Positions 34,203-46,976 of a DNA stretch of 64,000 nucleotides are shown here, in pieces. The notes below the pieces were generated by a model, which did no database searches, was not told the origin of the DNA, and worked only from the letters and a program-made list of their open reading frames with translations. The position numbers were made by a program, and so were the translations under genes. The stretch is from Sambucus nigra (taxonomy: Eukaryota; Streptophyta; Magnoliopsida; Dipsacales; Adoxaceae): the NCBI GenBank assembly GCA_949130495.1, contig OX422221.1, positions 151,571,741 to 151,635,740 of the forward strand. The letters are read 5' to 3'. Within the stretch, counting starts at the first letter, position 1, and the number at the start of each line of letters is the position of its first letter.

Positions 34203-36492
34203 ATGAGTAGAATGCACTTGAATAAATAATAGTTTCTAGTAGATTAATATTAAATATTCTTATGGAATAAAAATGTTGGTAAAATATTATTTTGATAGGA
34301 AATAAATGATGAGTAAATATTTCAAAGTATGGAAAGATTAAAGTCGGTATTTTATGAAAATGGTGTATTTTCTAGAGATTTGATGCTAAACATTTCAGGA
34401 AATAGAATGTTTGAAAAATAATGTTGATTTTGATAAATGTTTGTTAAAGAAAAAAAATTCTTGCAAAAATGGAGATTTAAAAAAAAATGAAATTTACTAA
34501 GTTTGAAGAAATTAATAATGTTTTTATGTCTTGAAAAGCATAATTTTGCACATTTAGTGAATTTCTAGAATAAAATGTATGTTTAACCTATTCAATTGGA
34601 TTTTAGAATTTTAAATCCATCTTTTCGTGTATATAAACTTATAGTATTTTAAAAATAAATGTATGGGCAAGTTTAAAAGAGGTTTTATTGGGTTTAAACA
34701 AGAAATAAGAAAAGTGAAAATTATCATCTTCAAAGTGTGTGAAAAAGGTGCTAAAGGTTTAATGAATTTAAGATTATAAGACTACTTGAATTGCTAAAAA
34801 AAAGAAATGGTATTTTCTTATAAAAGTAGTATTTAAGTGTAATTAGATTTCTTGAATAAAGAAGAAAATAAATATTTAATTTGAAAATATGGTTAGTAAA
34901 GGTGTTGGATAAGTGTTAAAAGCTAAACATTGGAAAGTTGGTGTCTATAAATTAATAATGTTTGAAAGATTAAGAGTTATTAAATTGAAAAGGAGATAAT
35001 TAAATAAAGAGGTTTTCAACTTGAGAAGAATGATACTCAAAATATTAAAAAGGTATTAAAGTATTGAAAACAATAAGAAGTAGTATGAGTAACATAAAGG
35101 TATTTGGAAAACATCACTTATAAAATGGAGGAAAATGCAAAGTTTGGAAATAAATGGGTAAAATGATAATTTTACTTAAAGTGAAAATTTTGATGGAATA
35201 AAAATATTAGAAAAGGTGTTACTTAAATTGGTCCTAAATGAATATGATTTTTGGAATAAAATCAAAGTGAAAGTGTAAAGGACATGAAATGATAATTTCA
35301 AAATGTAACATGAGTTAGGGTGAAATTTCGGGTTTGGCTTCGGCCGAATTAAAAAATGGAAATAATGAATAATATGGACATTAGTAAAATGTTAAAACAC
35401 ATAAAAGGAACTCGGATGACACCGGGATAATTGAGGGTCCAGATCCTTGGGGTGAAAGACCCAAAATCACTGGCAAAAGCATATAATAACGTCGTCGGCA
35501 GTGTGGAGCCCGTTAAAGTACGCGATTATTGGAAGATTTCGATAAAAAGATGTCAAAAAATGGGTTGTGTGGTGAAAACATATTAAGATAACCTAACTTA
35601 AGTGAAGTAATAAATGTTTCGGTAAAGGTTAAATGGACAAGTAAGTGTGGAATTGATTAATGTCCATAAGGTAGGAAAAAAGATAAATTAAGTGGGTAAA
35701 TGTGTGGTTAAGCAACCTAAGTGGTTCAATCCATAATTAACACAAGAGTGTGTTAAAAAGGTTTCCAAAGACTAAATAAGTATTTTCTAACACGGTATTC
35801 GCGTGTGTTAAAAGGGCGATTTTCAATAAAAATACTAATGTGGATGGGTTAAAATGAAAAGGGTAACTTCAGTAAGGAAATGGATTTTGGTCAAGTTAAG
35901 TTGGGGTTGTTTCAAATAATTACCCCTGTGTGTTAAATAAATTGATGAATGTCAAAAGGAGAAAAATGAAGTCTTTTATAAAATTAAGGTGAATTAATCT
36001 GGATAAATAAGATTTTCAAAAGTAAAACAATTCCATGCATAAGCATGCGCACGTTTATGTGTGTGTGTATTTAAGGTAGTTTCATGTGTAAGTAGGAATA
36101 ACGTGTTAGAGTTTTCATTCTGCTGTTCTATTCTATACTACATTTGTATATTTTCCCCTAAGCACTCGGCTCACTCCCTTGTGTTGTTACGGTAGGTTGG
36201 GTGCGATTTCTTATTTTGAGAACATTATACATGTAAGTACTCTCTTTTATATTACGTTAGTAGTTTTGTATGATTGGACTCCGGGGTACTCCCCATGGGT
36301 CTCTTACATAGTTTAATTTGAAATTGAACTATGTTAAACAAGTGAAACGTTAATTAAACAAGTGAAATGTGAATTAAGATATAAACTGGAATATCAATAT
36401 TATATAGGTTGTTTCATTGCACTTCACACCTAACGCTCGGGTTGGACCGGGTTGACAACGTGTAACCCATAAATCCTGGTCGTGGCATTACA
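34203..36492 (+). repeat. truncated LTR E of a long-LTR (chromovirus-like) family
   Basis: This region matches the reverse complement of 47850-49960 along its length. Shared landmarks include GGTTGGGTGCGATT, CACTCGGCTCA and GTTCTATTCTATA. It ends GTCGTGGCATTACA at 36492. The first 0.8 kb present in copy F is absent, and no PBS follows, so it is a broken solo LTR. Confidence 0.75.
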
Positions 36493-38921
36493 CTTAGTGA
36501 CATAGATTTGTAAATAATATTGAGGTTAAAATAAAAAATAATGAAGTAAGTACCCACGGATATCCATGTTTATAATTAATCGACTAAGATTATTATTTTC
36601 TTTTTAGATTAACCTAAGTATCAATTACCATTAAAAGACATAGAATCCCGTAATATATTTATTTCAAATTATTCCATAGAAATTTCGAAACTCTGAAGTG
36701 ATAATAACCATAAATTATATTAACCAACATTTTCAAATAAAAAATTAATTGATCATATTTTATAGGCCATCCAACAAAATAATTCGTTAAATATCTCCAG
36801 TAATTTATACACACAACTTAAAACCCATAAGGAGTACGAAATAACAACATTAAATCTCATTATATCAGCTACAAACTTAAAAATCAATGAGGTAAATGAA
36901 AACGTACATGTTTAATTCCGAAAGAAATAAATACCCACATATTATAAGTCATAAAAGGAAACCATCCAATATCCATCTCCAATAATCTATACACACGAAC
37001 TACAAAATCCTTTTTTATAACGTGATGAATACATGGAGGGGTTTGGAGTAGCATCAATATTTGGGTGATTTGGAGACTTCGTAATGAAAAATCAACCTAA
37101 AAACTCAACATTTATGGAATAAATAATAAGAATAGCCTACTATATAAGGAGGAAAGGCAAAAGTGGTGAATTTTAGCATTTCATATGTAGGGAAACACGA
37201 AGAGATGGCTATATAGATATACCCAGCTCAGAAAAACCCAGATGTGTTGTTTGTTGTTCTTTGGTTACTAAGAAGGATAAGTGGAATTTAATGGTAGGTT
37301 GGTGATTCTTTTATTCTTTGGTGGTGTAAGGGTCTGAAGGGGCCAAATGTGTTTTACATGATTTTTAAGTTAGTATAAGATTAAGAAAAAGAATCAAGAG
37401 GAAAATGTAAAGAATGGAGACTAATGAGGGGGAAACAGGGCAGACATACGGGAGTATAAAATGATTTTTGGCCTAGGGAGAAAACCCTCTTTCGTTGATC
37501 GATTAATAAGAGAGAGGAAAAACCAATATTATTTATTATGTTTAGGAGTTTAGGAGGTAAGCGAAAATAACTTTCTTTCTTGAAATTTGGAAGTTATGAG
37601 AAAAATAAATTTTTAATAGGAAAAACATAAAATTCATTTAAACAGACTTCTCACATTTTTCAGAGTGATGAAGATAACGTTTATAAAAAAGTTTTCTTTA
37701 TTTTATTTTATTTTATATTAAACTCTCCAACAAGAAAGGATGTTTATTTTCTCTTCCATTAAAACTCTCAAACAAAGTAAAGGAAACATTTTCCCTTTAT
37801 ATCTCATATTTCCTCTCCAAAATATAACTCACAAACATACCTTACGGGAAAAAGGCTTTAAATGAAGGGGGGAAATTAACTCGCGGGTCTTATTTATTAT
37901 ACCATTAGTCGGTGGGTATTGATCGTATGCTACAAAACTTGCAATCAAATCAAATCATTAACCCCCTTCGCACGTTAACACCCATTAATTTAAGTAAAAT
38001 AAGATGTATTGTTGGGATTTTTAACGAGTTTGTGTCATTTAATGTTAATTTAATCATAACAAATTTTACTAAATGAAAGATTTAGTGATGCAAATGAATT
38101 AATGTATCTAATTATGTTTAATAATGGGCTAAAATGTTAACCTATATACGAATCAAAATAATTCACTATCTTAATGGGTAATGATGGGTGAACATGACAT
38201 GGCACATTAAGGTAATGAATCGGATTTGAATATAGTTTTTTACATGATAAAAAGGTCACCCGTTTAGACACGAATCCGATAAGGTCCGTAAATAATAAAA
38301 ATCGACACGAACACAACTCAACACGGCCCATTGACGGGTCCAATTGGAGATACAAGACAAGAAAGAAGGAAGAAGGAAGATATATGACGGTGAGAAGAAA
38401 CCCATGAATGTTGCAATGGAAGAGACGAGTAATAGTCACTCTAGATTTATTTCTATTGTTAGAGAGTTTAAGATACTTTATTTTTTTCACTTAAAAATGG
38501 CACGACATTAAAGTTAATTAAAGGCTTAACATGATATAATTTTTTACCACCTTAGTAGGTGATTTTTTTTTTATCTCACTCCATATTTGATAAGGATTTC
38601 CCTTATTATAACTTATCTCTTCTTATATCCCATCCCAACATACAACAAATATTGAATAGGATAATTTTATCCAATGCATCCCTTTTATTCGACACATCAA
38701 ACGAGGCCTAATATCAATAGTCATTTTTTTAATTATATACCCTTTCACTTTATTGTCAAGTTTGTGCGTGGAACTTTAAAACCACACTTGTCTCATTCAT
38801 ACCCACTTTCTTTAGCTCTCTCTAAAAGAAAACCTAATATAAGATCTTCAAAATAAAAACTCACTTACATAATATTAATACTCAATATATTTTGAAAATT
38901 CTAACATTTGGTTTATATGAA
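36493..38921. other. AT-rich spacer, no gene recognised
   Basis: About 2.4 kb with only short chance frames, such as one of 117 residues on the minus strand at 38137-38490. That stretch also contains repeated GACACGAA-type words common near transposon ends. No terminal repeats or protein motifs could be assigned. Confidence 0.55.
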
Positions 38922-40299
38922 TGTAAAGGGAGGTCCAGGACTAAAGTTGATTAAGACGGCACCAACACTTCATGAGAAATATTAGGGATGGTTTCTCTCA
39001 CAAAGATGAAGTTGCTCGAACGATCATGTAAAAAAGGTGGCTTACACGAAGACATGTTACTTGAACGATTATGTAAAAAAAGTGGCTCGCACGAAGACAA
39101 GTTGCTCGAACGATCATTTAAAGAAGGTTGCTTTCACAAAGACAAGCTGCTAGAAGGACCTCCCACAAATACCAAAAACGTGAGATAAACTTGAAAACAC
39201 AAATTGTAATAGGAATATTGATGTACTTATATTTAGCCTTCTTTGTACATATAACAATTAATTTGTAAAGCTTTGTGGTTGCTCGGTATCTTCGAGGGAC
39301 CATGTCTGGTAGTACATGGGAGAGTTTACATGCTTTATCAAATAACCTCATATCGGGTATCTCGCATGAATTTGATTGGGAGGATTGGGTGCAAGGCAAC
39401 GTTGGGAAAGACTAACCCCTTTAGGGTGTTTAGGAAAAAACTTATTTTATACACAACATAGCCCAAAAGTATCTCGAGATACCATCTCTGGGAACCCATT
39501 GACGGTCCTCATTCCTAAAAGTTGTCCAAAAGATTAAACTCTAAAGTTTACACACACCACATGTTGTTCGATCAGTCATTAGTCGAACAACCTTCAATTC
39601 GATGAACTAACTTTTTGAGTGATGTGACAGCACATCCCTCACAGGTTACTGTTTATCAACTATTTGTTGTCAGCATGTCTGGCATTCAGGAACTCGATAA
39701 AATAGCACTCAAGTGAAGATATTCCTAGGACGGTAGGTCCGTAGCTAATGCATCGCTCATTATTTAATGCGTTCACAACTCTAAAGAGTCTAAATAGTGT
39801 TCCCACCAAAATATCATGTCTGACTCATTTAATGCAATATCTTTGGCATTAAATGCATAAGATTATTAACATTAAGAGGGGTCAAATGCATTTATTACAG
39901 GAAGGTCACTTAATACCTACAAAGTTATACTATTTGGGGATCAAACTTTTCTAGCCAAGAATTGCTACCAAAATACTCCCATACAAGAGAGTCCATCGTG
40001 AGAACATTTATTGAGAGACCAACCCCATTTACTCCGTTTGTGTTTAAGGTTACTGCCTTACCTTTAGTGCCATAAAGGTACTTGTGCCTACTCCTTCTGG
40101 ACAAGTTAACTGCGGGGTCTCCCCCATTGATTGTTTTACTATAGCATTTATGTTGAAAGAACATATTTAATAGAGGAGTTTTGTATATTAAATGTGCCGA
40201 CTTGATACTTGCAATTATTGTTGTTATTGATTGTTCTAAGGCCATAATTACCATCGCCTCCTTCGACATTAATATCATTTCAAGAACTCACCTTCTACA
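38922..40299 (+). repeat. 5' LTR of another Gypsy element
   Basis: The LTR begins TGTAAAGGGAGG and ends CACCTTCTACA, giving matching inverted ends (TGTAxAAGG), and is followed by a PBS after two bases. CTAAATAG near 39790 may be the TATA element. A 45-bp tandem repeat lies near its start. The left boundary rests on the inverted ends only. Confidence 0.55.
39011..39157 (+). repeat. 45-bp tandem repeat encoding a 15-residue unit
   Basis: Copies start at exactly 39011, 39056, 39101 and (partial) 39146. The period is a multiple of three and a 66-residue frame (38988-39188) reads through it, giving LLER-x3-K-x3-H-E/K-D-K/M units. It lies in the upstream part of the LTR, so it may be an enhancer array rather than a gene. 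Confidence 0.8.
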
Positions 40300-40301
40300 T
40301 T

Positions 40302-40319
40302 TGGCGATTCTGCTGCGGA
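40302..40319 (+). promoter_or_regulatory. primer-binding site
   Basis: TGGCGATTCTGCTGCGGA starts two bases after the LTR. It is of the TGGCGACTC type seen in many plant Gypsy elements; I cannot name the tRNA with confidence. Confidence 0.55.
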
Positions 40320-40346
40320 GGTATTATCTTTTGAGAGATAGCTAAT

Positions 40347-40508
40347 GCTAAAGTGGCAAGGAACATTGACTTCGATGCTATACAGTGTGAGGAGGAGGAG
40401 AATTTCACCAACTTACCGGACAGGGAGCGAGTAGGGCCGATGGAGACTATTGTGCCCACTGTTAGTGGGACGACCGATGCAGGTTCTGCACAGATGCAGG
40501 TTCATTAA
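40347..40508 (+). pseudogene. N-terminal gag stub
   Basis: An open stretch follows the PBS. It reads V-A-R-N-I-D-F-D-A and an acidic E-E-E-E-N-F segment up to a TAA at 40506. The expected start codon appears as GTG at 40353, so the gene has lost its ATG. The element breaks off near 40510 in AT-rich sequence, which LTR D follows from 40676. Confidence 0.45.
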
Positions 40509-40675
40509 ACGGTTTTTTTAAATAATTTTTTCTACTTTTTTTATAAAATTATTTTTTACGTAAAACATTTAAAAACAGTTGATATAAAAATGTTAAAAAT
40601 ACTTTTTTTTTTATAAATGTTAAAAAACTGTTTATATAAACCACTATTTTTTTAAGGAAAAAACACTGTTTTGTG
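40509..40675. other. AT-rich junction sequence
   Basis: Low-complexity sequence with several AAACAGTT and AACTGTTT words, giving weak hairpins. It separates the broken gag from LTR D. Confidence 0.5.
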
Positions 40676-41910
40676 CTAATGCGATAAAATAAATCCAAAT
40701 CCACAAGTGATAAGGCATAGAGCATCTAAATAAACCCACAATAATATAGATCCACTAATCTCAATTCTTCAAATACAACAAGTCTCTCGAATTAAAATTT
40801 CAACTATCTAACTCGAAAATAAAATACAAATCTCCAAAGCTCTATACATCAAAATAATACAAATATTTCCCAAACAATCCTCGCTAAAATCAATCTCCAT
40901 AGTGCCCCAAAATCCGCGCTAACCTGCCACTAAAAGAAAATATGGGGAAGTACACAATATGACAGGAAAAATGCTCAACAAATGTATATTAGCGATGAAT
41001 AAAGTGTAACAACACGAGTATGAATATTCAAATCAAAATGCAAATCTCAATAGCATTTCATCATTATAATTTCTCAACAACACTTTAACCGGGTCACCAG
41101 GCCTCACCACATCCGTATATGCTTTATCAAGCCATAGCCCGGGAAACAGGAATTTTGGTGGGTGCCCAACATCCGTGCCATATTAAAATCTCATGACAAC
41201 GTGCTTAATAACAACATGAATAATACCACATGAATCAAAATAATTTCAACAATTATTTTCCAGATTTCAATGAATTTATCAATTCAAATATGAGTTCAAT
41301 TAAACAAGAATTCAAAGAGAATGACACTCGCGAGATTTAAGGAGCATATTGTGAAAACCCCATACCTCAAACCATGATGAGAAACCAATGATCACATCCT
41401 CAAGATCAACACAAAAGATCTACAATATCTCTTCCAAGAACCTCCAATAAAATAGCACCAAGAACACCTCTAATCTAAGGTTGGAACTCACAAATCTCAA
41501 GGGCCAAAGTATAATTAAAAAGAAGAGGAATATAAAATATATTTGCTGTCAAAAGTTGGGCCAAAAGTATGTTAAAAGGTTTGCCCACGACTTCCTTTTA
41601 TAATGCAAAGAAATGAAGAGTTGGAATCCAAAAGACTCCTTTAAATAAGGCAAAGAAATGAAGAGTTGGAAGTCAAAACAACTCTTGAAAATTACTTAAT
41701 GTTCGCCGACTTAGAATTCCAAGAGTTAAAAATATTTAAAAATCATTTTAAAATCCGTTTTAACTCCGATTTTGAAACCGTTTGAAATTCTAGCCTTTAA
41801 AAATAATAACCAACATATTTGAGCAATAAAAATAATTTTATCAAAAACTTTATTTTCCTCCTTTTTCCAGAAATTAATTAAAATAGTCCAAAATTACGCG
41901 GGTTGTTACA
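40676..41910 (-). repeat. LTR D of the short-internal LTR element
   Basis: On the minus strand it starts TGTAACAACCCGCG at 41910 after the polypurine tract and runs 1.2 kb. It loses the last 40 bp or so relative to LTR C. Homologous to A, B and C. Confidence 0.8.
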
Positions 41911-42145
41911 CTTCCCCACTAACAATGGAATTTCGCCCTCGAAATTCATCGAATGCCTAACTCTAAAAAAATCAGGCTAACAATATCCAAAAATAATTTC
42001 ATCTCCAAAAATAAATTCATCACCTCTAATCTCGATGCCTATCACGAATATCACCTAAAAATTTCTATCTCCAAAAATTGCTAACCACGCAATGAACCCA
42101 AAACTCAATCCCCGAGGGTTGACGTATACCTAAGCTCTGATACCA
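41911..42145 (-). mobile_element. PBS, short internal region and PPT, second copy
   Basis: On the minus strand the PBS TGGTATCAGAGC (42145-42134) is followed 210 bp later by GTTAGTGGGGAAG and LTR D. No 5' LTR precedes it: the copy starts at the first base of the PBS, next to AT-rich sequence. Non-coding. Confidence 0.75.
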
Positions 42146-42950
42146 GGCAAGAGTATAAAGCCATGAAAATAATATATATAGTATAGAGAATTGTCAAACA
42201 AAACTAAGAATATTGTATATAGTATTAATGACACAAACTTTTCACATGAAAATAATAATACTTAAAAAAATTCTAGGTTGGCCTCATATTATCAATTCAG
42301 GACTTTAGTTAACACTCCAAACAAATAAGAAGAATCAATATTATCACTTATAAAATCAAATTTCAAACCTTCTTGCATCCAGTTTAAAACATAAATATTT
42401 TAAAAAATTGTAATCAATATTGTGAAGAATTATGTAAAAAATTGGCATAAAAGTGCTTATTAAAAGTATGATTTTGTAAAACAAATGAGCGCAAGGTAGG
42501 GAATGAGTACTCACTTACTATGTAATGGTTTTATCTTTTCATCTACATTTGGTTGAATTGGTAGTGGAAACTATACAAACATTATCTATCTACTCAAGAT
42601 TGGTAGGTGACTTCATGAAAACTATAACACACAATCGTAGAAATTTGCAGGCAGGGTGTCTGGTTCATTTAATCACAAAACCAACACAAATTCAATGCTC
42701 TAAAGATATCATCTCAAGTATAAAGCAGTGGTACAATAGTTAGATGCCTTAAATTGTTGATGGGGTGTTGATCTTCAATGGTAATTTCATGTGTGGAATT
42801 GTCTTCCTGGCCACTCAAAAGAGGCTTCTACTCCCCTTTGTAGTTCCGTTCATCTAATTCTTCCTTCTTAGGAACCATATTTTCTTTCAAACTTGTTTGA
42901 ATATCAAAATTTTCGGCCTTTTATCGATCATTAAGAATATCCTGAGAGAT
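42146..42950. other. AT-rich spacer
   Basis: No recognisable feature except a short frame at 42525-42743. It may be part of the Helitron that ends at 43807. Confidence 0.5.
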
Positions 42951-42954
42951 CAAG

Positions 42955-43265
42955 TCTCCAATTTCTCGCTCGACACCAAATTGGTATTCTCATTTTCAAA
43001 AGTCACGCTTATTTTGTATAAAGATTCAATATAGGATGTTAAAATCTGATTCTCCTGATCTACATGGTCGTTGAATTGAGAATTGGACCTTTCCATAACT
43101 TGGCAAAGACGATTCCTAGAGAATACCTTGTGCTGATGAAGTCCTATTGCAGAAACTGCCGAACCCCCTGAATCCTTCTACTTACCTTCCGAGCTCGATC
43201 TTTCTCTTCTTTCAGAAAGGTTACTTCATCAAGAAATTTAAGTATTTTCTCTCCAAAAAGGAATT
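42955..43265 (-). pseudogene. captured exon fragments of an unidentified gene
   Basis: On the minus strand a stretch with coding-like composition reads F-G-E-K-I-L-K-F-L-D-E-V up to A-R-K, followed by an exact GTAAGT donor (about 43191). A further 75-residue open, coiled-coil-like stretch follows (43170-42955), including V-M-E-R-S-N-S-Q-F-N-D-H. I do not recognise the protein. It lies upstream of a Helitron 3' end, which fits gene-fragment capture. Confidence 0.4.
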
Positions 43266-43299
43266 TCTCCAGCGATAGGTTCTAAAGGACTGCTACTGA

Positions 43300-43807
43300 T
43301 GGGTCTTAAAACAAATAAGGAAAATGTTACTGGTATTGATTGTTTGTCTTATTGCAATTTAAGACTAATGCATTATGGCCATTGATATAATTATAATAAA
43401 CATTAAGAAGGATTTTTTACAATCAATCATATGATTTTTTTTACATTATGGCCATTGATATAATCACAATAAACATTAAGAAGAATTTTTTTACAATTAA
43501 CATTGATGTTGGTCCAATTTGTAATAGAAAATGTAGTTATTTAATCATCGGGCATTATAAACATATGTACTACATTGTGCATTATATTGTTGTATTGGTT
43601 TTTCGAAATGATATTTTTTTAAATTATAATATTTTATATGACCACATGTTGTAATTAAATAACTACAAGTTGTATTTTAATTAAAGCCTCGCTCTTCAAT
43701 GCAAATGTAAATAAGAAGGATATTTTTGTTACAAATTTTTTAGATATATTTTTTCTTATGTTTCGTACATTGTGCCTCTCTTGCGCATCGCGCGGGCTTA
43801 CAACTAG
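43300..43807 (+). mobile_element. 3' end of a Helitron-like element
   Basis: The hairpin region TTGCGCATCGCGCGGG (about 43781-43796) is followed by CTTACAA and CTAG (43804-43807), then T. It resembles the 3' end at 25029-25054. The 5' end is not found; the start given here is arbitrary. Confidence 0.55.
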
Positions 43808-43989
43808 TAACCATTATTTTGTTATATATATTACTTAATTAACACAAAGTTACATATTATTATAATAATTATAGAAATAAAATGAAATTACAGAAATTAA
43901 AGAACTTACTTGAATCTGCAGAGAAACAATAAAATTAGAAAAAGAATTTGAGCCCTGTTGTATGACACGGTTTCCGTAAGACAAATTAA

Positions 43990-44683
43990 TTAACTCTATA
44001 GTGCTTTAAGGCTTGAATTATTGTCTCCCAAGATAGAAGGAATTTCGAATCAAATCAAGAATCACTGCTATGAATTAATTCCATCGAACTCAATTTTGTG
44101 TCTTTTCTCAAACCATAAACTGGATAGGATGCTTGATAGTTAATTTCATTTTAACTGCTGACTGTTGGCATTAACTGTCAACAGTTTATTAATTAATTTT
44201 CGTAATTAATTAATTATAGCCCAGAAAATTAAATATTTTTTTGGGGCCTGAATCGAACCAAACCGTACCGAGTCGAGCCGAGTTGGTCGAATGTACGATG
44301 CGCACGCTTGCGTGAGCTTTTGGGCGAAGCCCAAAACTTGCATAGTGTAGGCCATCTATCCTTAAAAGAGTTGGTATACCCGAAGGCATTCAATCCTTAG
44401 TCCATACTTGAGGTGTTATTAACTCATCAATTTTCCACTACTCTTTCAATGTGGGACAAGAGTTAAAACATACCCAATTTATTAACTTTCATTGTTTTTT
44501 GAGTCACTTTGGGGAAAAATTATCATTCATAACTTAATGGAATTGGACATGTGAATATCCTACATTAATCTCCTTGTAGAGGAGAACACGCTCGTATATG
44601 GTCCCACAATTATCGGGGTGTGAGTCCCACCTTAATTTGAGCTCAAAGTTGCTCAGAAATTGTTGTCCAAATATCCAATTCCA
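43990..44683 (-). repeat. probable 3' LTR of the Copia element
   Basis: A polypurine tract ATGTGGGGGAT (44698-44688, minus strand) is followed by a probable LTR start TGGAATTGG at 44683. The sequence beyond contains GTCCCACATTG, common in plant LTRs. The far end near 43990 is uncertain. A TA microsatellite (44703-44731) lies just inside the internal region. Confidence 0.45.
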
Positions 44684-44700
44684 ATAATCCCCCACATGAA

Positions 44701-44736
<36 letters not shown>

Positions 44737-45290
44737 AAATATGCACGATGCAGATGGAGACACATGTTTGAGTAAAACTAAAAAATTATTGCATCGGGAG
44801 AAGTAGCCTAGTGGCCTTGAACTTTCCTTAGTGATATACTATCGGATTTACTTGGTTAATCAGTAGACTGTATATCCTTGAACCGTCAACCATTTTTGTA
44901 AACATAGGCAACAGTAGTCACACAATAATTATTCAACACAATTGGTTCTCATGTTTGTGCTCATTTAGGCCATGAACACCACTTGGTTTCGTGGGTATTT
45001 TAGAGAATTTTCCTTACATTATTCTCATAGAAGTGGACCCCTTCTTACTCACGTAGGTCACTTCCATAAAGAGTATCCTGTAATACCCCACTTAGATATA
45101 CTAAGATATAGATGTCATTAAAAGCATGATTTATCCTAATTTCGCGACAGATGTGCACTGCCCCATCTTTGGAATGGGTAGGATTGAATATCCCCCAGTG
45201 CTTACTGAATATAATGTAGTTTGGTTTGCCCATTGAACCTAGATCTTGGGATCTCCAGTCAGCTAGTTTGGGTTGCCACTATATTGATTC
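44684..45290 (-). other. 3' untranslated part of the Copia element
   Basis: A non-coding stretch between the pol stop and the polypurine tract, with the (TA)n tract at 44703-44731. Minor frames only. Confidence 0.5.
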
Positions 45291-46860
45291 TTATTTATTT
45301 ATAGGCATTAGACACATTCGTCTCGATGATTTTTCAAGTTCTTGGTTTAAGCCTTTCGTTAGTGGATCCGCTATATTATCTTTTGACTTTACATAGTCAA
45401 TTGAGATAATTCCTTTTGAGAGAAGTTGTCTGACGGTATTATGTCGACGACGAATATGTCGTGACTTTCCGTTATACATATGATTTTGTGCCCTTCCAAT
45501 TGTCGATTTACTATCACAATGTATACATATTGCGGGCACATGTTTCGACCAATTTGGAACATCCTCTAAGAAATTTCAAAAGCCATTCAGCTTCTTCTCT
45601 AGCTTTGTCTAATGCAATGAATTCGTATTTTATTATCGATCTAGTAATGCATGTTTGTTTTGATAATTTCCAAGATACGGCTGCACCTCCAAGGGTAAAC
45701 ACATACCCACTCTTAGACTTGGAGTCTTTTGCATCATATATCCAATTTGCATCGCAATGTCCTTCAAGAATAATTGGATATTTTGAGTAGTGCAGTCCAT
45801 AGTTTTGAGTGTATTTCAAATAACCTAATACTCTTAATAATATTGCCTTCCAGTGATCTCTCCCTGGATTACTCGTAAATCGACTTAGCTTACTTATTGA
45901 GTATGCTATGTCCGGTCATGTACAGTTCATGATATACATTAAACTTCCAGTAATACGAGAGCACTCTAGTTGTGATATGATTTCACCATTACTTCTTGCT
46001 AGATGTAAATTTACATCTATAGGTGTCTTGGTAGGACTGATATCATACTTCTTAAAATTTTCAAATACTTTCTCTATGTAATGAGATTGAGATAATATAA
46101 GTCCTTTCGATGTTTTAGAAATTTTCATTCCTAATATAACATCAGCGATACCGATATCTTTCATGTCAAATCGACTAATCAACTTTTGTTTTGTACTTTT
46201 GATAATTTACAAGTTACTACTCATGATAAGCATATCATCAATATAGAGGAACACAGTGACATATCCATTTTTAATGTATTTAAAATAAACACATTTATTG
46301 CATTCATTAATTTTGAAGCCATTTGATAACATTGCATTATCAAATTTTTCATGCCATTGCTTGGGTTCTTGTTTTAATCCGTAAAGTAATTTAACAAGCT
46401 TACATACTTTTCCTTCTTGTCCGGGAGCCTTGAACCCTTAAGGTTTCTCCATATAAATTTCCTCATCAAGTTCACTGTTTAAGAATGCGGCTTTTACATC
46501 CATTTGATGTATTTCAAGTTCATTAATAGCAACTATTGCAATTAACATCCGAATGACGTAATTCATGTTACCAGTGAATATGTGTCAAAGTAATCCAACC
46601 CTTCCTTTTGCCTATAGCCTTTAGCTACAAGTCTAGCTTTATATTTATCAATTGATCCATTTGCCTTCAACTTCTTTTTGAAGATCCATTTATAACTTAA
46701 CGGTTTTGAACTTGGTGGAAGATCCACTAGTTCCCAGCATTGAGTTTGCACTCAATCAGCATTAGGTTTGCACTTAATCGGAGTGTTCTTGCTTAAAAAA
46801 TATTCAATATGTCTCTTTGATCTTTAAAACCTTATAAAACTTATAAGTAACTATTTTTAA
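45291..46860 (-). pseudogene. Ty1/Copia reverse transcriptase and RNase H
   Basis: Minus-strand reading gives the Copia RT order [30 protein letters not shown] and catalytic Y-I-D-D (46245-46234). RNase H follows with C-D-A-N-W, S-G-Y-V-F, A-L-D-K-A and K-D-N-I-A-D-P-L-T-K-G, ending at a TAA at 45291. Breaks include TGA after S-L-V-T (46565), a shift nearby, TAA in the M-E-K-P region, TGA at 45917 and a shift near 45540. Gag, protease and integrase are missing; the copy is cut at about 46860. Intact catalytic residues suggest a once-active element. Confidence 0.88.
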
Positions 46861-46976
46861 ATGTATCGAATTCTGTAGGAAACTTGGGTAGAACTAAATC
46901 GCCTTTGCGATTGTGTTTGCCGAGAGAGTAAAGAGCTCGAGGCCCAACTTAACTGAGACAGGTATCATCGAGAAAG

